DNA of 64,000 nucleotides, from contig NZ_JANXMU010000025.1 in NCBI RefSeq assembly GCF_025354435.1, positions 1-64,000 on the forward strand. The letters are read 5' to 3'. Numbering within the stretch: the stretch's first letter is position 1; each line of letters begins with the position of its first letter. The notes under the pieces were generated by a model. That model did no database searches. It was not told where the DNA came from and worked only from the letters and a program-made list of their open reading frames with translations. Below are positions 16,315 through 24,584 of this stretch, in pieces. This DNA is from Rhodoferax sp. Its GTDB lineage: Bacteria; Pseudomonadota; Gammaproteobacteria; Burkholderiales; Burkholderiaceae_C. The translations under genes and the position numbers were made by a program.

Positions 16315-16330
16315 TACGCAGTGCTGCGTA
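16315..16330. promoter_or_regulatory. second palindrome TACGCAG-N2-CTGCGTA upstream of the FAD-linked oxidase
   Basis: Identical arms to the site at 15484 with TG as spacer, 99 bp before the oxidase start and 20 bp after the regulator stop. Candidate activator site for the GAF-LuxR protein. Confidence 0.6.
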
Positions 16331-16429
16331 TGGCGCGCCAGGCGCGGTCGGCCTAAGCTGGGCAGTTCAGGGGAGGGCAAAAAATATGCGGCGGACGCCG
16401 TGTAAACCATGGGAAATGGAGGCAATCCG

Positions 16430-17854
16430 ATGAACAGCGTGAACGTGCTGGATGGCGAGGGTGCGCCGGTGGCAATCGATGCTGCTGCGCTCGAAGCGTT
16501 GAAATCCTCGCTGCGCGGGTTGTTGCTGTGTCCCGGCGACGAAGGCTTCGATGCGGCGCGCACCGTCTGGAACGCCATGGTCGATCGCCGGCCCGCCCTG
16601 GTGGTGCGCTGCGTGGGCGTGGCCGATATTCTGCAGGCGGTGCGCTTTGCCCAGGCGCACCGCCTGCTGACCGCCGTCAAGGGCGGGGGCCACAACATTG
16701 CGGGCAATGCCGTTTGCGATGGCGGTCTGCTCATCGATTTATCGCAGATGCGGGCCGTGCTGGTCGATCCCGAGCAAGAGGTGGCCCAGGTAGAGCCGGG
16801 CGCGACGCTGGCCGATTTCGACCACGAGTGCCAGGCTTTCGGCCTGGCCACTCCGGTGGGCATCAACTCAACTACCGGCATTGCCGGGCTGACGCTGGGC
16901 GGCGGCTTCGGCTGGCTGTCGCGCATGCACGGCATGACGGTCGATAACCTGCTGGCCGCCGACGTGGTCACCGCCGATGGGCACCTGCTATACGCCAGCG
17001 TGGACGAGAACCCCGATCTGTTTTGGGCGATCCGCGGCGGCGGCGGCAATTTCGGCATTGTCAGCCGGTTTGTATTCCAACTCCATCCGGTAGGGCCGGA
17101 GGTGCTCAGCGGACTGGTGGTGTACGCGCTTAAAGACGCGGCGGCCGCGTTGCGGCAATTCCGCGACTACGTGGCAACACTGGACGATGACACGACGGTC
17201 TGGACGGTGCTGCGTAAAGCTCCGCCCCTGCCTTTTTTGCCGCCGGAGGTGCATGGCACCGAGATCATTGCGTTTTGCGTGTTCCATGCCGGAGACCCGG
17301 AGGCGGGGCGCCAGGCGATTGAGCCGGTGCGCCATTTCGGCACGGTGCTGGGTGAGTTCATCGGCCTGCAGCCGTACACGGCCTGGCAAAAAACCTTTGA
17401 CCCGCTGCTCACGCCGGGGGTTCGCAACTACTGGAAGTCGCACAATTTCGCCCAGCTCAGCGACGCTGCCATCGCGGTGGCGGTGAAGGCCGTGCACAGC
17501 CTGCCTTCGCCGCACTGCGAGATATTCTTTGGCCTGGTAGGCGGCGCGACCACCCGTCCCAGCCCGGCTGCCACAGCCTATTCGCACCGCGATGCCTTGT
17601 ATGTCTGCAACGTCCACGGCCGTTGGGAAACCGCTGCCGAGGACGCGCAATGCACCGCCTGGGCGCGGGCCTTCTTCCGCGATGCCGCACCCTATGCCAC
17701 TGGCGGTGTGTATGTCAACTTCCTGACCGATGACGAGCCCGAGCGCATCAAGGCCGCTTACGGCCCGGGTTACGACCGGCTGGTGGCTGCCAAAAACACC
17801 TACGACCCGGGCAATCTGTTCCGCATGAACCAGAACATCCGTCCCGGCACCTAG
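16430..17854 (+). CDS. BBE-like FAD-linked oxidoreductase
   Basis: The 474-residue protein is a PCMH-type FAD-binding oxidoreductase with a C-terminal berberine-bridge-enzyme (BBE) domain. The FAD-binding region includes AVKGGGHNIAGNAVCDGG; His88 there is the residue that forms the 8-alpha-histidyl FAD bond. The Cys that makes a second covalent bond in BBE itself is missing (GINSTTGIAGLTLGGGFGWL instead), so a mono-covalent flavin is expected. The C-terminal YDPGNLFRMNQNI is the BBE signature. The ATG chosen has GGAGG 7 bp upstream; another ATG 7 codons earlier lacks one. It probably oxidises a sugar or alcohol with oxygen. It lies downstream of the GAF-LuxR gene and its repeated palindrome. 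Confidence 0.9.
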   Translation: MNSVNVLDGEGAPVAIDAAALEALKSSLRGLLLCPGDEGFDAARTVWNAMVDRRPALVVRCVGVADILQAVRFAQAHRLLTAVKGGGHNIAGNAVCDGGLLIDLSQMRAVLVDPEQEVAQVEPGATLADFDHECQAFGLATPVGINSTTGIAGLTLGGGFGWLSRMHGMTVDNLLAADVVTADGHLLYASVDENPDLFWAIRGGGGNFGIVSRFVFQLHPVGPEVLSGLVVYALKDAAAALRQFRDYVATLDDDTTVWTVLRKAPPLPFLPPEVHGTEIIAFCVFHAGDPEAGRQAIEPVRHFGTVLGEFIGLQPYTAWQKTFDPLLTPGVRNYWKSHNFAQLSDAAIAVAVKAVHSLPSPHCEIFFGLVGGATTRPSPAATAYSHRDALYVCNVHGRWETAAEDAQCTAWARAFFRDAAPYATGGVYVNFLTDDEPERIKAAYGPGYDRLVAAKNTYDPGNLFRMNQNIRPGT

Positions 17855-17868
17855 GCACACCGGACAGG

Positions 17869-19005
17869 TCAGCGCATATTGCCGGTGTGGCCCAGCGAGT
17901 AGCGGCCCGGCTGGGGCCAGACGGTCAGGCCGTGCGGCTCGGCACCGACCTTGATGGATTTGACGGCACCGGTGTCGGTGTCGAAGGCGTAGACCACGTC
18001 GTCGAAGCGGCCCGACAGCCACAGGGTTTTGCCATCGGCGCTGACGTTGCCCATGTCGGGGCTGCCGCCACCGGGGATGGGCCAGGTGGCGACCACTTTG
18101 CGGGTGGCGAAGTCGAGCACCGACACGCTGCCTGGGCCTTTGCGCTTGCCGTGCACCATGTTGCTGCCGCGGTTGGAAATGTAGAGCTTGCTGCCGTCGC
18201 GGCTGGGGTACAGGCCGTGGGCACCGGTGCCGGTGGGGATCTGGCCGATCTTGGTGAAGCTGTCGCCGTCCACCACGTGGATGCCGTCGGCCATCATGTC
18301 GGCCACATAGAAGACCTTGCCGTCGGGCGAGATACGGATGTCTTGCGGCATGCCTTTTTTATCCAGTAGCAGGTAGCCCACCACCTTGCGGTTCACCATG
18401 TCGATCTTGGCCAGCTTGCCGCCGAATTCGCAGGTGAACAGGGCGTAGCGGCCATCGATGGCGAAGTCGGCGTGGTTGATGCCTTTGCACTCGGGCACTT
18501 CCAGGCTGGACTGCAGCGCCATGGTGTGGGCATCGCGAAAGTCCAGCCGGGCATGGGCTTCGGCCACCACGATGGCCTGCTTGCCATCGGGCGTGAAGTA
18601 CATGTTGTAGGGGTCGTCCACCGGCACGTCCTGGCCGGGCTTGCCGGTTTTGGGGTCGATGGGGGTCAGGCTGCCGCTGTTTTTGCCTTCGGCATTGTTG
18701 GCTACCCACAGGGTTTGCATGTCCCAGGCGGGCACCACGTGCTGCGGGCTGTGGCCAACCGGGAACTTGTCCACCACCTTCATGGTGGCGGGGTCGATCA
18801 CGTACACATCGTTGGAGCGCAGATTGGGCACGTAGATGCGGGGCAGGGCGCTGGCCACCGCGGGGCTGAGGTGGCCCGCACCGGCTTCGCTGTACAGGTT
18901 GCTGGCGTTGACCACCGGCGGTATGCCGGGCACGGTGGCGATGGGGGCTGCAAAGGCGCTGTGGCACAGGGCCAGGGCGGCGGCAAGTTGGATAAGTTTG
19001 GGCAT
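17869..19005 (-). CDS. secreted YVTN-family beta-propeller protein
   Basis: The 378-residue protein begins with a Sec signal peptide (MPKLIQLAAALALCHSAFA, cleavage near AFA-AP). The rest is a seven-bladed propeller built of YVTN repeats such as RIYVPNLRSNDVYVIDP, DGKVFYVADMMADGIHVVDG and SKLYISNRGSN. Such periplasmic propellers are protein- or ligand-binding scaffolds, sometimes with redox partners. It follows the creatininase-like gene by 47 bp on the same strand, so both exported proteins probably form an operon. No haem motif or lipobox is visible. Confidence 0.87.
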   Translation of the reverse strand: MPKLIQLAAALALCHSAFAAPIATVPGIPPVVNASNLYSEAGAGHLSPAVASALPRIYVPNLRSNDVYVIDPATMKVVDKFPVGHSPQHVVPAWDMQTLWVANNAEGKNSGSLTPIDPKTGKPGQDVPVDDPYNMYFTPDGKQAIVVAEAHARLDFRDAHTMALQSSLEVPECKGINHADFAIDGRYALFTCEFGGKLAKIDMVNRKVVGYLLLDKKGMPQDIRISPDGKVFYVADMMADGIHVVDGDSFTKIGQIPTGTGAHGLYPSRDGSKLYISNRGSNMVHGKRKGPGSVSVLDFATRKVVATWPIPGGGSPDMGNVSADGKTLWLSGRFDDVVYAFDTDTGAVKSIKVGAEPHGLTVWPQPGRYSLGHTGNMR

Positions 19006-19052
19006 GGGGTATGTGGGCCGGTTAGAGATAGACGTTAATTTAGCGGGCGAAC

Positions 19053-19877
19053 TTAGCGGGCAGCAGTGGCGGCCTTGAGCGCCTGCACGGTTTTGCTGAC
19101 GATGGCATCGATGCCGAGTTGGCCCAACTCGGCTGTGGCGCGGTGCGGGTCGCCGCCGTACACGCCGTCGGCTTGGCCCACCTTGGGGCCGCTGCGCATG
19201 GCCTCCTGGCGCACCATTTGCGGGGCTACGGCCATCAGCAAGGCGGTGTCGGCCAGCCCGGCGTGGGTGCCGATTTCGTCGTCGCGGATGCCGTGCTTGC
19301 GCAGGATCTGGGCGTAGCCGTCGGAGCTGGTGCTGTAGTAGACCTCGGGCACGATGGCCTTTGCACCGCTGCTGGCCCAGTTTTTGTTCAACTGGGCTAC
19401 CACCTGTTGCACATCCTTCAGGTAGCCGCCGTGGTCGCCCAGAAACACGATGTTTTGAAAACCATGCACCTTGAAGCTGTTGGCGGCGGATTCCAGGGTT
19501 TTCTTGAACACCTCGTCGGGCACGGTGATGGTGCCGGGAAAGCGCATGTGCGAGCTGGTGGGCGCTGTGCCGCCCTCGGGCACATAGGCAATCACCGGGG
19601 CTACCAGGGCGTTGCCCAGGCCTTCGGCGATGCGCTGCGACAGCACCTTGACCCGCGCGTTGTGCTTGCCCAGCGCCACATAGGGCCCGCTTTGTTCGGT
19701 GCCGCCAATCGGCACCAGGATGGTGGTTTTGCCCTGGTGTACCTGGTCGCGCAGCTCGGTCCAGGTCAGGTCTTCCAGAAATACGGTGTGCGGAGCTTGC
19801 GCCCAGACGGCGTGCGCGGCAAAGAGCAAGGCGATACCAGCCAGGACGGTCTGCGCGCGGTGAAGAGGGTGGTGCAT
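19053..19877 (-). CDS. exported creatininase-family protein with altered metal site
   Basis: The 274-residue protein carries a signal peptide (VLAGIALLFAAHAVWAQA), unusual because classical creatininase is cytoplasmic. The family fold is clear: ILVPIGGTEQSGPYVALGKH, FPGTITVP and VFLGDHGGYLKDVQQ. The metal-ligand pattern ExH of creatininase is ExS here (EQSGP) and the following Asp is replaced in ALGKHN, so amidohydrolase activity on creatinine is doubtful. I believe this EQ(S/N)GP...GKHN pattern marks a separate subgroup. The start is placed at the ATG before the signal peptide; a longer frame adds 25 implausible residues. It is first gene of an operon with the YVTN propeller. Confidence 0.83.
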   Translation of the reverse strand: MHHPLHRAQTVLAGIALLFAAHAVWAQAPHTVFLEDLTWTELRDQVHQGKTTILVPIGGTEQSGPYVALGKHNARVKVLSQRIAEGLGNALVAPVIAYVPEGGTAPTSSHMRFPGTITVPDEVFKKTLESAANSFKVHGFQNIVFLGDHGGYLKDVQQVVAQLNKNWASSGAKAIVPEVYYSTSSDGYAQILRKHGIRDDEIGTHAGLADTALLMAVAPQMVRQEAMRSGPKVGQADGVYGGDPHRATAELGQLGIDAIVSKTVQALKAATAAR

Positions 19878-20063
19878 GGGTGGGTTCTGTAAAAGCGTTC
19901 TAGAACGAGCCCTGCGAGTGTCTACAGTTCCCATACCTGCACTTTGTTTCAAGTCAAGTCGGGGTAAAGCTGCGACGAGCCACTTGTGGGGGTTTGGGTG
20001 AACGCGGGGCGAAACGGACTATATTGGAAGCCATATTTGCGCTAATCTACCGAAAAGAGCTCT

Positions 20064-20885
20064 ATGAAATTTGACCAACTGATTGCTTCCGACACCCTGA
20101 TCCCGTCGCTGCCTGTGACGGTTGCGCAGATCTTCGGTGAATTTCAAAAGCCCGAGCCCAACATCCGCCAGATCACCACCCTGGTGTCGGCCGAAGTGGG
20201 GCTGACGGTGCGGGTGCTGCGCCTGCTTAACTCGGCCCGCTACGGCAGCGGTGGCCGCATTGGCACGATGGAGGCGGCCATTCCACTGTTGGGCCTGAAA
20301 GCCACCAAGCAACTGGTCAGCGCGGCGGCGGTGGGCGGGGCTTTCCGTGTGGTGCCGGGTGTCAACCTGCCCGAATTCTGGCGGCACAGCCTGGACGTGG
20401 CCAAGATCGCCCAGTCGCTGGCCGGTTCGATGCGGCTGGACAAGGGGCTGGCGTTCACCGCCGGTTTGCTGCACGGCGTGGGCGATCTGGTAATGAAGAT
20501 GGCCATGCCCGACGAGCCCTGCATGCAGCCCAACTTTGCCCAGGACAGCAACCGCCACGCCAGCCAGCTGGCCGCGCTGGGCTATTCGTACGCCGATGTG
20601 GGTGCGGCATTTGCCGCCAAGTGGCGCTTCCCGCAGGAGATTGTGGATGCCATCCAGCACCACCCGAACCCGCAAGACGATGTGGCCGCCGACACCCTGG
20701 CCGGTATTTTGTACCTGGCCTCGTGGGGCGGGCGGGCCCACGAGCTCGACCTGGACACCCCCAGCATGCTGGAACAGTACCCGCACCGCGTGGCCGATGC
20801 CATTGGTTGCACCGAGGAGGAGCGGTTGTGCTCGGAAGATGCAATTGAATGGACACGGCCCGAGGAGGCGGGGGATTTCTCATAG
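20064..20885 (+). CDS. HDOD-domain protein
   Basis: The 273-residue single-domain HDOD protein begins FDQLIASDTLIPSLPVTVAQ, then RQITTLVSAEVGLTVRVLRLLNSARYG, the classic HDOD opening with NSA-Y. AFTAGLLHGVGDLVM replaces the HD pair by HG, and IVDAIQHHPNP is the C-terminal conserved segment. It is probably non-catalytic and acts as a signalling scaffold. It is the second HDOD gene in the window, not a close duplicate of the first. Standalone, followed by repeats. Confidence 0.87.
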   Translation: MKFDQLIASDTLIPSLPVTVAQIFGEFQKPEPNIRQITTLVSAEVGLTVRVLRLLNSARYGSGGRIGTMEAAIPLLGLKATKQLVSAAAVGGAFRVVPGVNLPEFWRHSLDVAKIAQSLAGSMRLDKGLAFTAGLLHGVGDLVMKMAMPDEPCMQPNFAQDSNRHASQLAALGYSYADVGAAFAAKWRFPQEIVDAIQHHPNPQDDVAADTLAGILYLASWGGRAHELDLDTPSMLEQYPHRVADAIGCTEEERLCSEDAIEWTRPEEAGDFS

Positions 20886-20888
20886 CAC

Positions 20889-20929
20889 TTGGCTCGCCCC
20901 CAGGCTGCAGTGCTGCGCGTCTTTCGGGT
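20889..20929 (+). repeat. repeat family 2, truncated copy
   Basis: CTTGGCTCGCCCCCAGGCTG then CAGTGCTGCGCGTCTTTCGG matches the left third of the element present in full at 22641 and 27929; the right part is absent. Confidence 0.7.
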
Positions 20930-21009
20930 GATACCTACGGCTGGCGAAACCGGTTCCGTGGTGTCTGTGGAGGGGGCTGGGTGGATTTTGGCCGAGCGGG
21001 TAAATTTAA

Positions 21010-21064
21010 TAGCTTAAATGGCTTCTGGCGCTTATTCTGTATAGGCTAGTAGCTATCAATACGA
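21010..21064 (+). repeat. intergenic repeat family 1 copy
   Basis: TAGCTTAAATGGCTTCTGGC, then GCTTATTCTGTATAGGC and TAGTAGCTATCAATACGA. Both conserved ends are present; the hairpin arms have several mismatches. Confidence 0.75.
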
Positions 21065-21363
21065 TAGTAAATTAGGGCGTGTATTTTTGCGGGTAAATTA
21101 TTGTTTCAAAAATATGATGATTAAGCTAGGTTGGTGCGGGCAATATGGACGGTAATCGGCCGGTTCTGGGCATTTTGGTGGATGTTTCGGGTTCAGGGTA
21201 TTCCCTCAGTGGATTCGTGGGGGTTTATTTGTATTATTAATGGAGGTGAGCGGCCGGGCTTTGCGGGCGCAACCACTTGAACCCGAGGTCTTTGCACGGT
21301 TCCTTCGCCCGCGGGCGGGCGTGCGGGGCTTTGGCTACATCCAAAGAGACGAAAGAACACACC

Positions 21364-22638
21364 ATGCATTTTGCGAAACGTACCACCGTGCAGGCTGCGG
21401 CCAGCCTGGCCCTGGCCTCCATCGGCCTGATGACCGCCGCCGCGGTGTCGGCCAAAGAAGTAACGGTCTGGGCCTGGGACCCGAACTTCAACATCGCCAT
21501 CATGAAGGACGCTGCCGCCCGCTACACCGCAAAGCACCCGGATGCCACGTTCAAGATCGTGGACATGTCCAAGTCCGACCTGGAGCAAAAGCTGCAAACC
21601 ACACTGGCCTCGGGCGTGACCAAGTCGCTACCCGATATCGTGCTGGTGGAAGACTACAACGCGCAAAAGTACCTGCGCTCGTTCCCTGGTTCGTTCGAGC
21701 CCATGTCGGGCAAGGTCAACTACGCCGGGTTTGCCAAGTACAAGGTGGACCTGATGACGGTGGACGGCAAAACCTACGGCCTGCCGTTCGATTCGGGCGT
21801 CACCGGCATGTACTACCGCAAAGACTTGCTGGCCAAGGCCGGGTTCTCCGAGAAAGACATGGAGAACATCACCTGGGACCGCTACATCGAGATCGGCACC
21901 AAGGTGGCTGCCGTCACCGGCAAGAAGATGCTCGGTATCGACCCCAATGACAACGGCCTGATCCGCGTGATGATGCAGTCCGCCGGGCGCTGGTATTTCG
22001 ACAAAGACGGCAAGCTCGACATCAAGGGCAACCCCGCCCTCAAGGCCGCCATGGAAGTACAGGCCAAGCTGTTCAAGTCGGGCATCGTCAAACCCGTGAC
22101 CAACTGGGCCGAGTACGTGGGCGCAGTCAACAAGGGCGATGTGGCCAGCATCACCACCGGCGTGTGGATCACCGGTGCGGTCAAATCCGAGAAAAGCCAG
22201 GCAGGCCTGTGGGCTGTGGCACCCACGCCGTCGTTGAACGTGCCGGGCGCCACCCACGCGTCCAACCTGGGCGGCTCCAGCTGGTACGTGCTGTCGGGCG
22301 GTAAAGAGAAAGCCATGGCGGTGGACTTCTTGAATGAAATCTTTGCCAAAGACGTAGATTTCTACCAAAGCATCCTGACCGCACGCGGCGCGGTAGGCAC
22401 CCTGATGGCCTCCCGTGCGGGCAAGGCCTACAGCGAGGCCGATCCGTTCTTTGGCGGTTCGCAGGTGTGGCTGCGCTTTAGCGACTGGCTCGAAAAAGTG
22501 CCCAGCGTGAACTACGGCATGTTCACCTACGAAGGCGATGCTGCTGTGTCGGCCCAACTGCCCGCTTTGGCCAACGGCATGCCGGTGGACCAGTTGCTGG
22601 ACAAGATCCAGCAGCAACTTGCGGCCCAGGTGAAGTAA
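21364..22638 (+). CDS. ABC sugar importer, extracellular solute-binding protein (family 1)
   Basis: This 424-residue periplasmic binding protein has a signal peptide (AAASLALASIGLMTAAAVSA) and the cluster B (MalE/UgpB-like) fold. Recognisable segments are VTVWAWDPNFNIAIMKDAAA, DIVLVEDYNAQKYLRSFP, YGLPFDSGVTGMYYRKDLL and ASNLGGSSWYVLSGGKEK. It captures an oligosaccharide or glycoside for the two permeases that follow. The start is the ATG before the signal peptide; upstream in-frame codons do not make a leader. It is first gene of an operon with two permeases, a GH2 glycosidase and an ATPase. A 227-bp gap with a hairpin-rich repeat follows and may lower expression of the membrane parts. Confidence 0.9.
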   Translation: MHFAKRTTVQAAASLALASIGLMTAAAVSAKEVTVWAWDPNFNIAIMKDAAARYTAKHPDATFKIVDMSKSDLEQKLQTTLASGVTKSLPDIVLVEDYNAQKYLRSFPGSFEPMSGKVNYAGFAKYKVDLMTVDGKTYGLPFDSGVTGMYYRKDLLAKAGFSEKDMENITWDRYIEIGTKVAAVTGKKMLGIDPNDNGLIRVMMQSAGRWYFDKDGKLDIKGNPALKAAMEVQAKLFKSGIVKPVTNWAEYVGAVNKGDVASITTGVWITGAVKSEKSQAGLWAVAPTPSLNVPGATHASNLGGSSWYVLSGGKEKAMAVDFLNEIFAKDVDFYQSILTARGAVGTLMASRAGKAYSEADPFFGGSQVWLRFSDWLEKVPSVNYGMFTYEGDAAVSAQLPALANGMPVDQLLDKIQQQLAAQVK

Positions 22639-22640
22639 TT

Positions 22641-22770
22641 CGCTCACCCCCAGGCTTCAGCGCTTCGCGTCTTTCGCCAACCCCCCTCGTATTGGCTTGC
22701 AAAGCCAATACGACATGCAGGGGCAACACCAGCAGCCTGGCAGAGCCAATTCTGCGGTGTTTCTGGCGGG
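22641..22770 (+). repeat. repeat family 2, full copy with an enlarged central hairpin
   Basis: Starts CGCTCACCCCCAGGCTTCAG and ends TTCTGCGGTGTTTCTGG. In the middle, where the other full copy has CCCCCT-TGC-AGGGGG, this copy carries a perfect palindrome TCGTATTGGCTT-GCA-AAGCCAATACGA (22687-22713). It lies inside the ABC operon between the binding-protein and permease genes. Confidence 0.8.
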
Positions 22771-22865
22771 CGTGGGTCATTGCTGAATAGTGGGGGTATC
22801 CGTCCATCGTTATGGATACAGGGGCTGCCATCGCCCCGCCTATTGCCCTTGTTTTGGAGTGTTTT

Positions 22866-23756
22866 ATGCCGCTAGCAAGCAGGCCGGGTCAGCGCCGCTT
22901 TTTCGATATCAACGGGTGGGCTTTTGTGTCGGCGGCGCTGCTGCTGATCGCCACCTTCATGGTCTACCCGATTGGCAAATCGCTGTGGATGTCGCTGCAC
23001 GCAGGGCAGGGCACCATGGTGCGGTTTATTGGCTTGGGCAACGTAGAGCGCCTCACCAGCGACCCGATGTTTCTGCGGGCGCTGACCAATACCTTCATTT
23101 TTCTGATCGTCCAGGTGCCCATCATGATCGTGCTGGCGCTGGTGATGGCCTCGTGTCTGAACATGCCCAACCTGCGCTTTCGCGGGCTGCTGCGCACCGC
23201 CGTGTTCTTGCCCTGCGTCACCTCGCTGGTGGCGTACTCGGTGCTGTTCAAAAGCATGTTTTCGTATGACGGTCTGGTCAACGCCACGCTGCTGTACGTG
23301 GGGGTGATCGACCAGCCTGTGCCCTGGTTGACCGACCCCTTCTGGGCCCGGGTGGTGGTGATTGCGGCCATTACCTGGCGCTGGACCGGCTACAACATGA
23401 TCTTCTACTTGGCGGCCATGCAAAACGTGGACAAGTCGATTTACGAGGCCGCCCGCATCGACGGTATCTCGGCCACGCGCCGGTTTTTGTCGATCACCAT
23501 TCCGGTGCTGAAGCCGGTGATTTTGTTCACCACCGTCACGTCCACCATCGGCACGCTGCAGATGTTTGACGAGGCCTTAAACATCACCAACGGCGGCCCG
23601 GCCGACAGCACGCTGACGCTGTCGCTCTACATCTACAACCTGTCGTTCAAGTTTGTGCCCAACTTTGGCTACGCGGCCACGGTGTCGTACGTGATTGTGA
23701 TTTTGGTGGCGATATTGGCCTTCTTCCAATTTTACGTAGCGCGGGAAAAGGAGTAA
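22866..23756 (+). CDS. sugar ABC transporter permease (MalF/LacF-type)
   Basis: This 296-residue inner-membrane permease has six predicted transmembrane segments. The C-terminal-half EAA loop, which contacts the ATPase, reads YEAARIDGISATRRFLSITI. The N-terminus LFIDINGW-like (FFDINGWAFVSAALLLIATF) is typical of the LacF/AraP group. GGAG precedes the ATG by 6 bp. Its stop is followed within a few bases by the next permease, the usual heterodimer partner. Confidence 0.92.
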   Translation: MPLASRPGQRRFFDINGWAFVSAALLLIATFMVYPIGKSLWMSLHAGQGTMVRFIGLGNVERLTSDPMFLRALTNTFIFLIVQVPIMIVLALVMASCLNMPNLRFRGLLRTAVFLPCVTSLVAYSVLFKSMFSYDGLVNATLLYVGVIDQPVPWLTDPFWARVVVIAAITWRWTGYNMIFYLAAMQNVDKSIYEAARIDGISATRRFLSITIPVLKPVILFTTVTSTIGTLQMFDEALNITNGGPADSTLTLSLYIYNLSFKFVPNFGYAATVSYVIVILVAILAFFQFYVAREKE

Positions 23757-23761
23757 TGCAC

Positions 23762-24574
23762 ATGTCCTTTGAAAAAATCCGCATGGCGTTTATTTACCTG
23801 TTTTTATGGGTCATGGCATTTTTGTCGATATTTCCGTTTCTATGGATGGTGATAAGTGCCACCAACGTGAGTAACGACATCACCAAAGGTAAATTATCTT
23901 TTGGCAATGCTATTGTGGATAATTACCACAAGTTCGCTACCCTGTTTGATGTAGGACAGGTATTTTGGAATTCCGGAAAAATTGCGATTGTGGGGTCGGT
24001 TCTAACCCTGTTGGTGTCGTCTTTGGCCGGTTATGGGTTTGAGGTTTTCAAGTCGCCTATCCGCGAGCGGTTTTACCAGGGCATATTGGTATCGATGATG
24101 ATTCCATTTGCCACGCTGATGATTCCGCTGTTCATTCTGCTGGCCTCATTTGACATGCTGGACACCCACATGGCGGTGATCTTGCCCACCGTCGCCTCGG
24201 CCTACATGGTGTTTTACTTTCGGCAAAACACCAAGGCGTTTCCGTCGGAGCTGCGCGATGCGGCGCGGGTCGATGGCTTGAAGGAGTGGCAAATATTCTT
24301 ATTTGTCTATGTGCCGGTGATGCGCTCCACCTATGCCGCAGCTTTCATTATTGTGTTTATGGCGACCTGGAATAGTTTCTTGTGGCCGCTGATTGTTTTG
24401 CAATCGGTCGAGCTGAAAACTATTACCCTGGTTTTGTCGTCTCTGGGTTCTTCGTATACGCCCGATTTTGGCGTGATCATGGTCGCCACGATCATGGCCA
24501 CCATTCCCACACTCGCCGTTTTCTTTGCCATGCAACGCCAATTCGTTGAAGGCATGCTCGGCTCGGTTAAATAA
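23762..24574 (+). CDS. sugar ABC transporter permease (MalG/LacG-type)
   Basis: This 270-residue permease has six membrane segments; the EAA loop is ELRDAARVDGLKEWQIFLFV. The GGAG at the end of the previous gene is 8 bp from this ATG; another ATG two codons earlier overlaps the upstream stop by one base and is too close to the ribosome-binding site. The 5' half has noticeably lower GC (many AT-ending codons) than its neighbours, as does the gene junction with the GH2 gene. Confidence 0.92.
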   Translation: MSFEKIRMAFIYLFLWVMAFLSIFPFLWMVISATNVSNDITKGKLSFGNAIVDNYHKFATLFDVGQVFWNSGKIAIVGSVLTLLVSSLAGYGFEVFKSPIRERFYQGILVSMMIPFATLMIPLFILLASFDMLDTHMAVILPTVASAYMVFYFRQNTKAFPSELRDAARVDGLKEWQIFLFVYVPVMRSTYAAAFIIVFMATWNSFLWPLIVLQSVELKTITLVLSSLGSSYTPDFGVIMVATIMATIPTLAVFFAMQRQFVEGMLGSVK

Positions 24575-24584
24575 GGTTTTTAAA

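Larger units (their letters stand above)
20886..21363. other. 478-bp gap: two repeat remnants and the leader of the sugar ABC operon
   Basis: Contains a partial copy of repeat family 2 (20889-20929), a family 1 copy (21010-21064), then an AT-richer stretch and a leader in front of the binding-protein gene. I see no convincing ORF, no clear LacI-type operator and no RNA gene in it. The promoter of the ABC/GH2 operon must lie in about 21070-21350. Confidence 0.6.
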
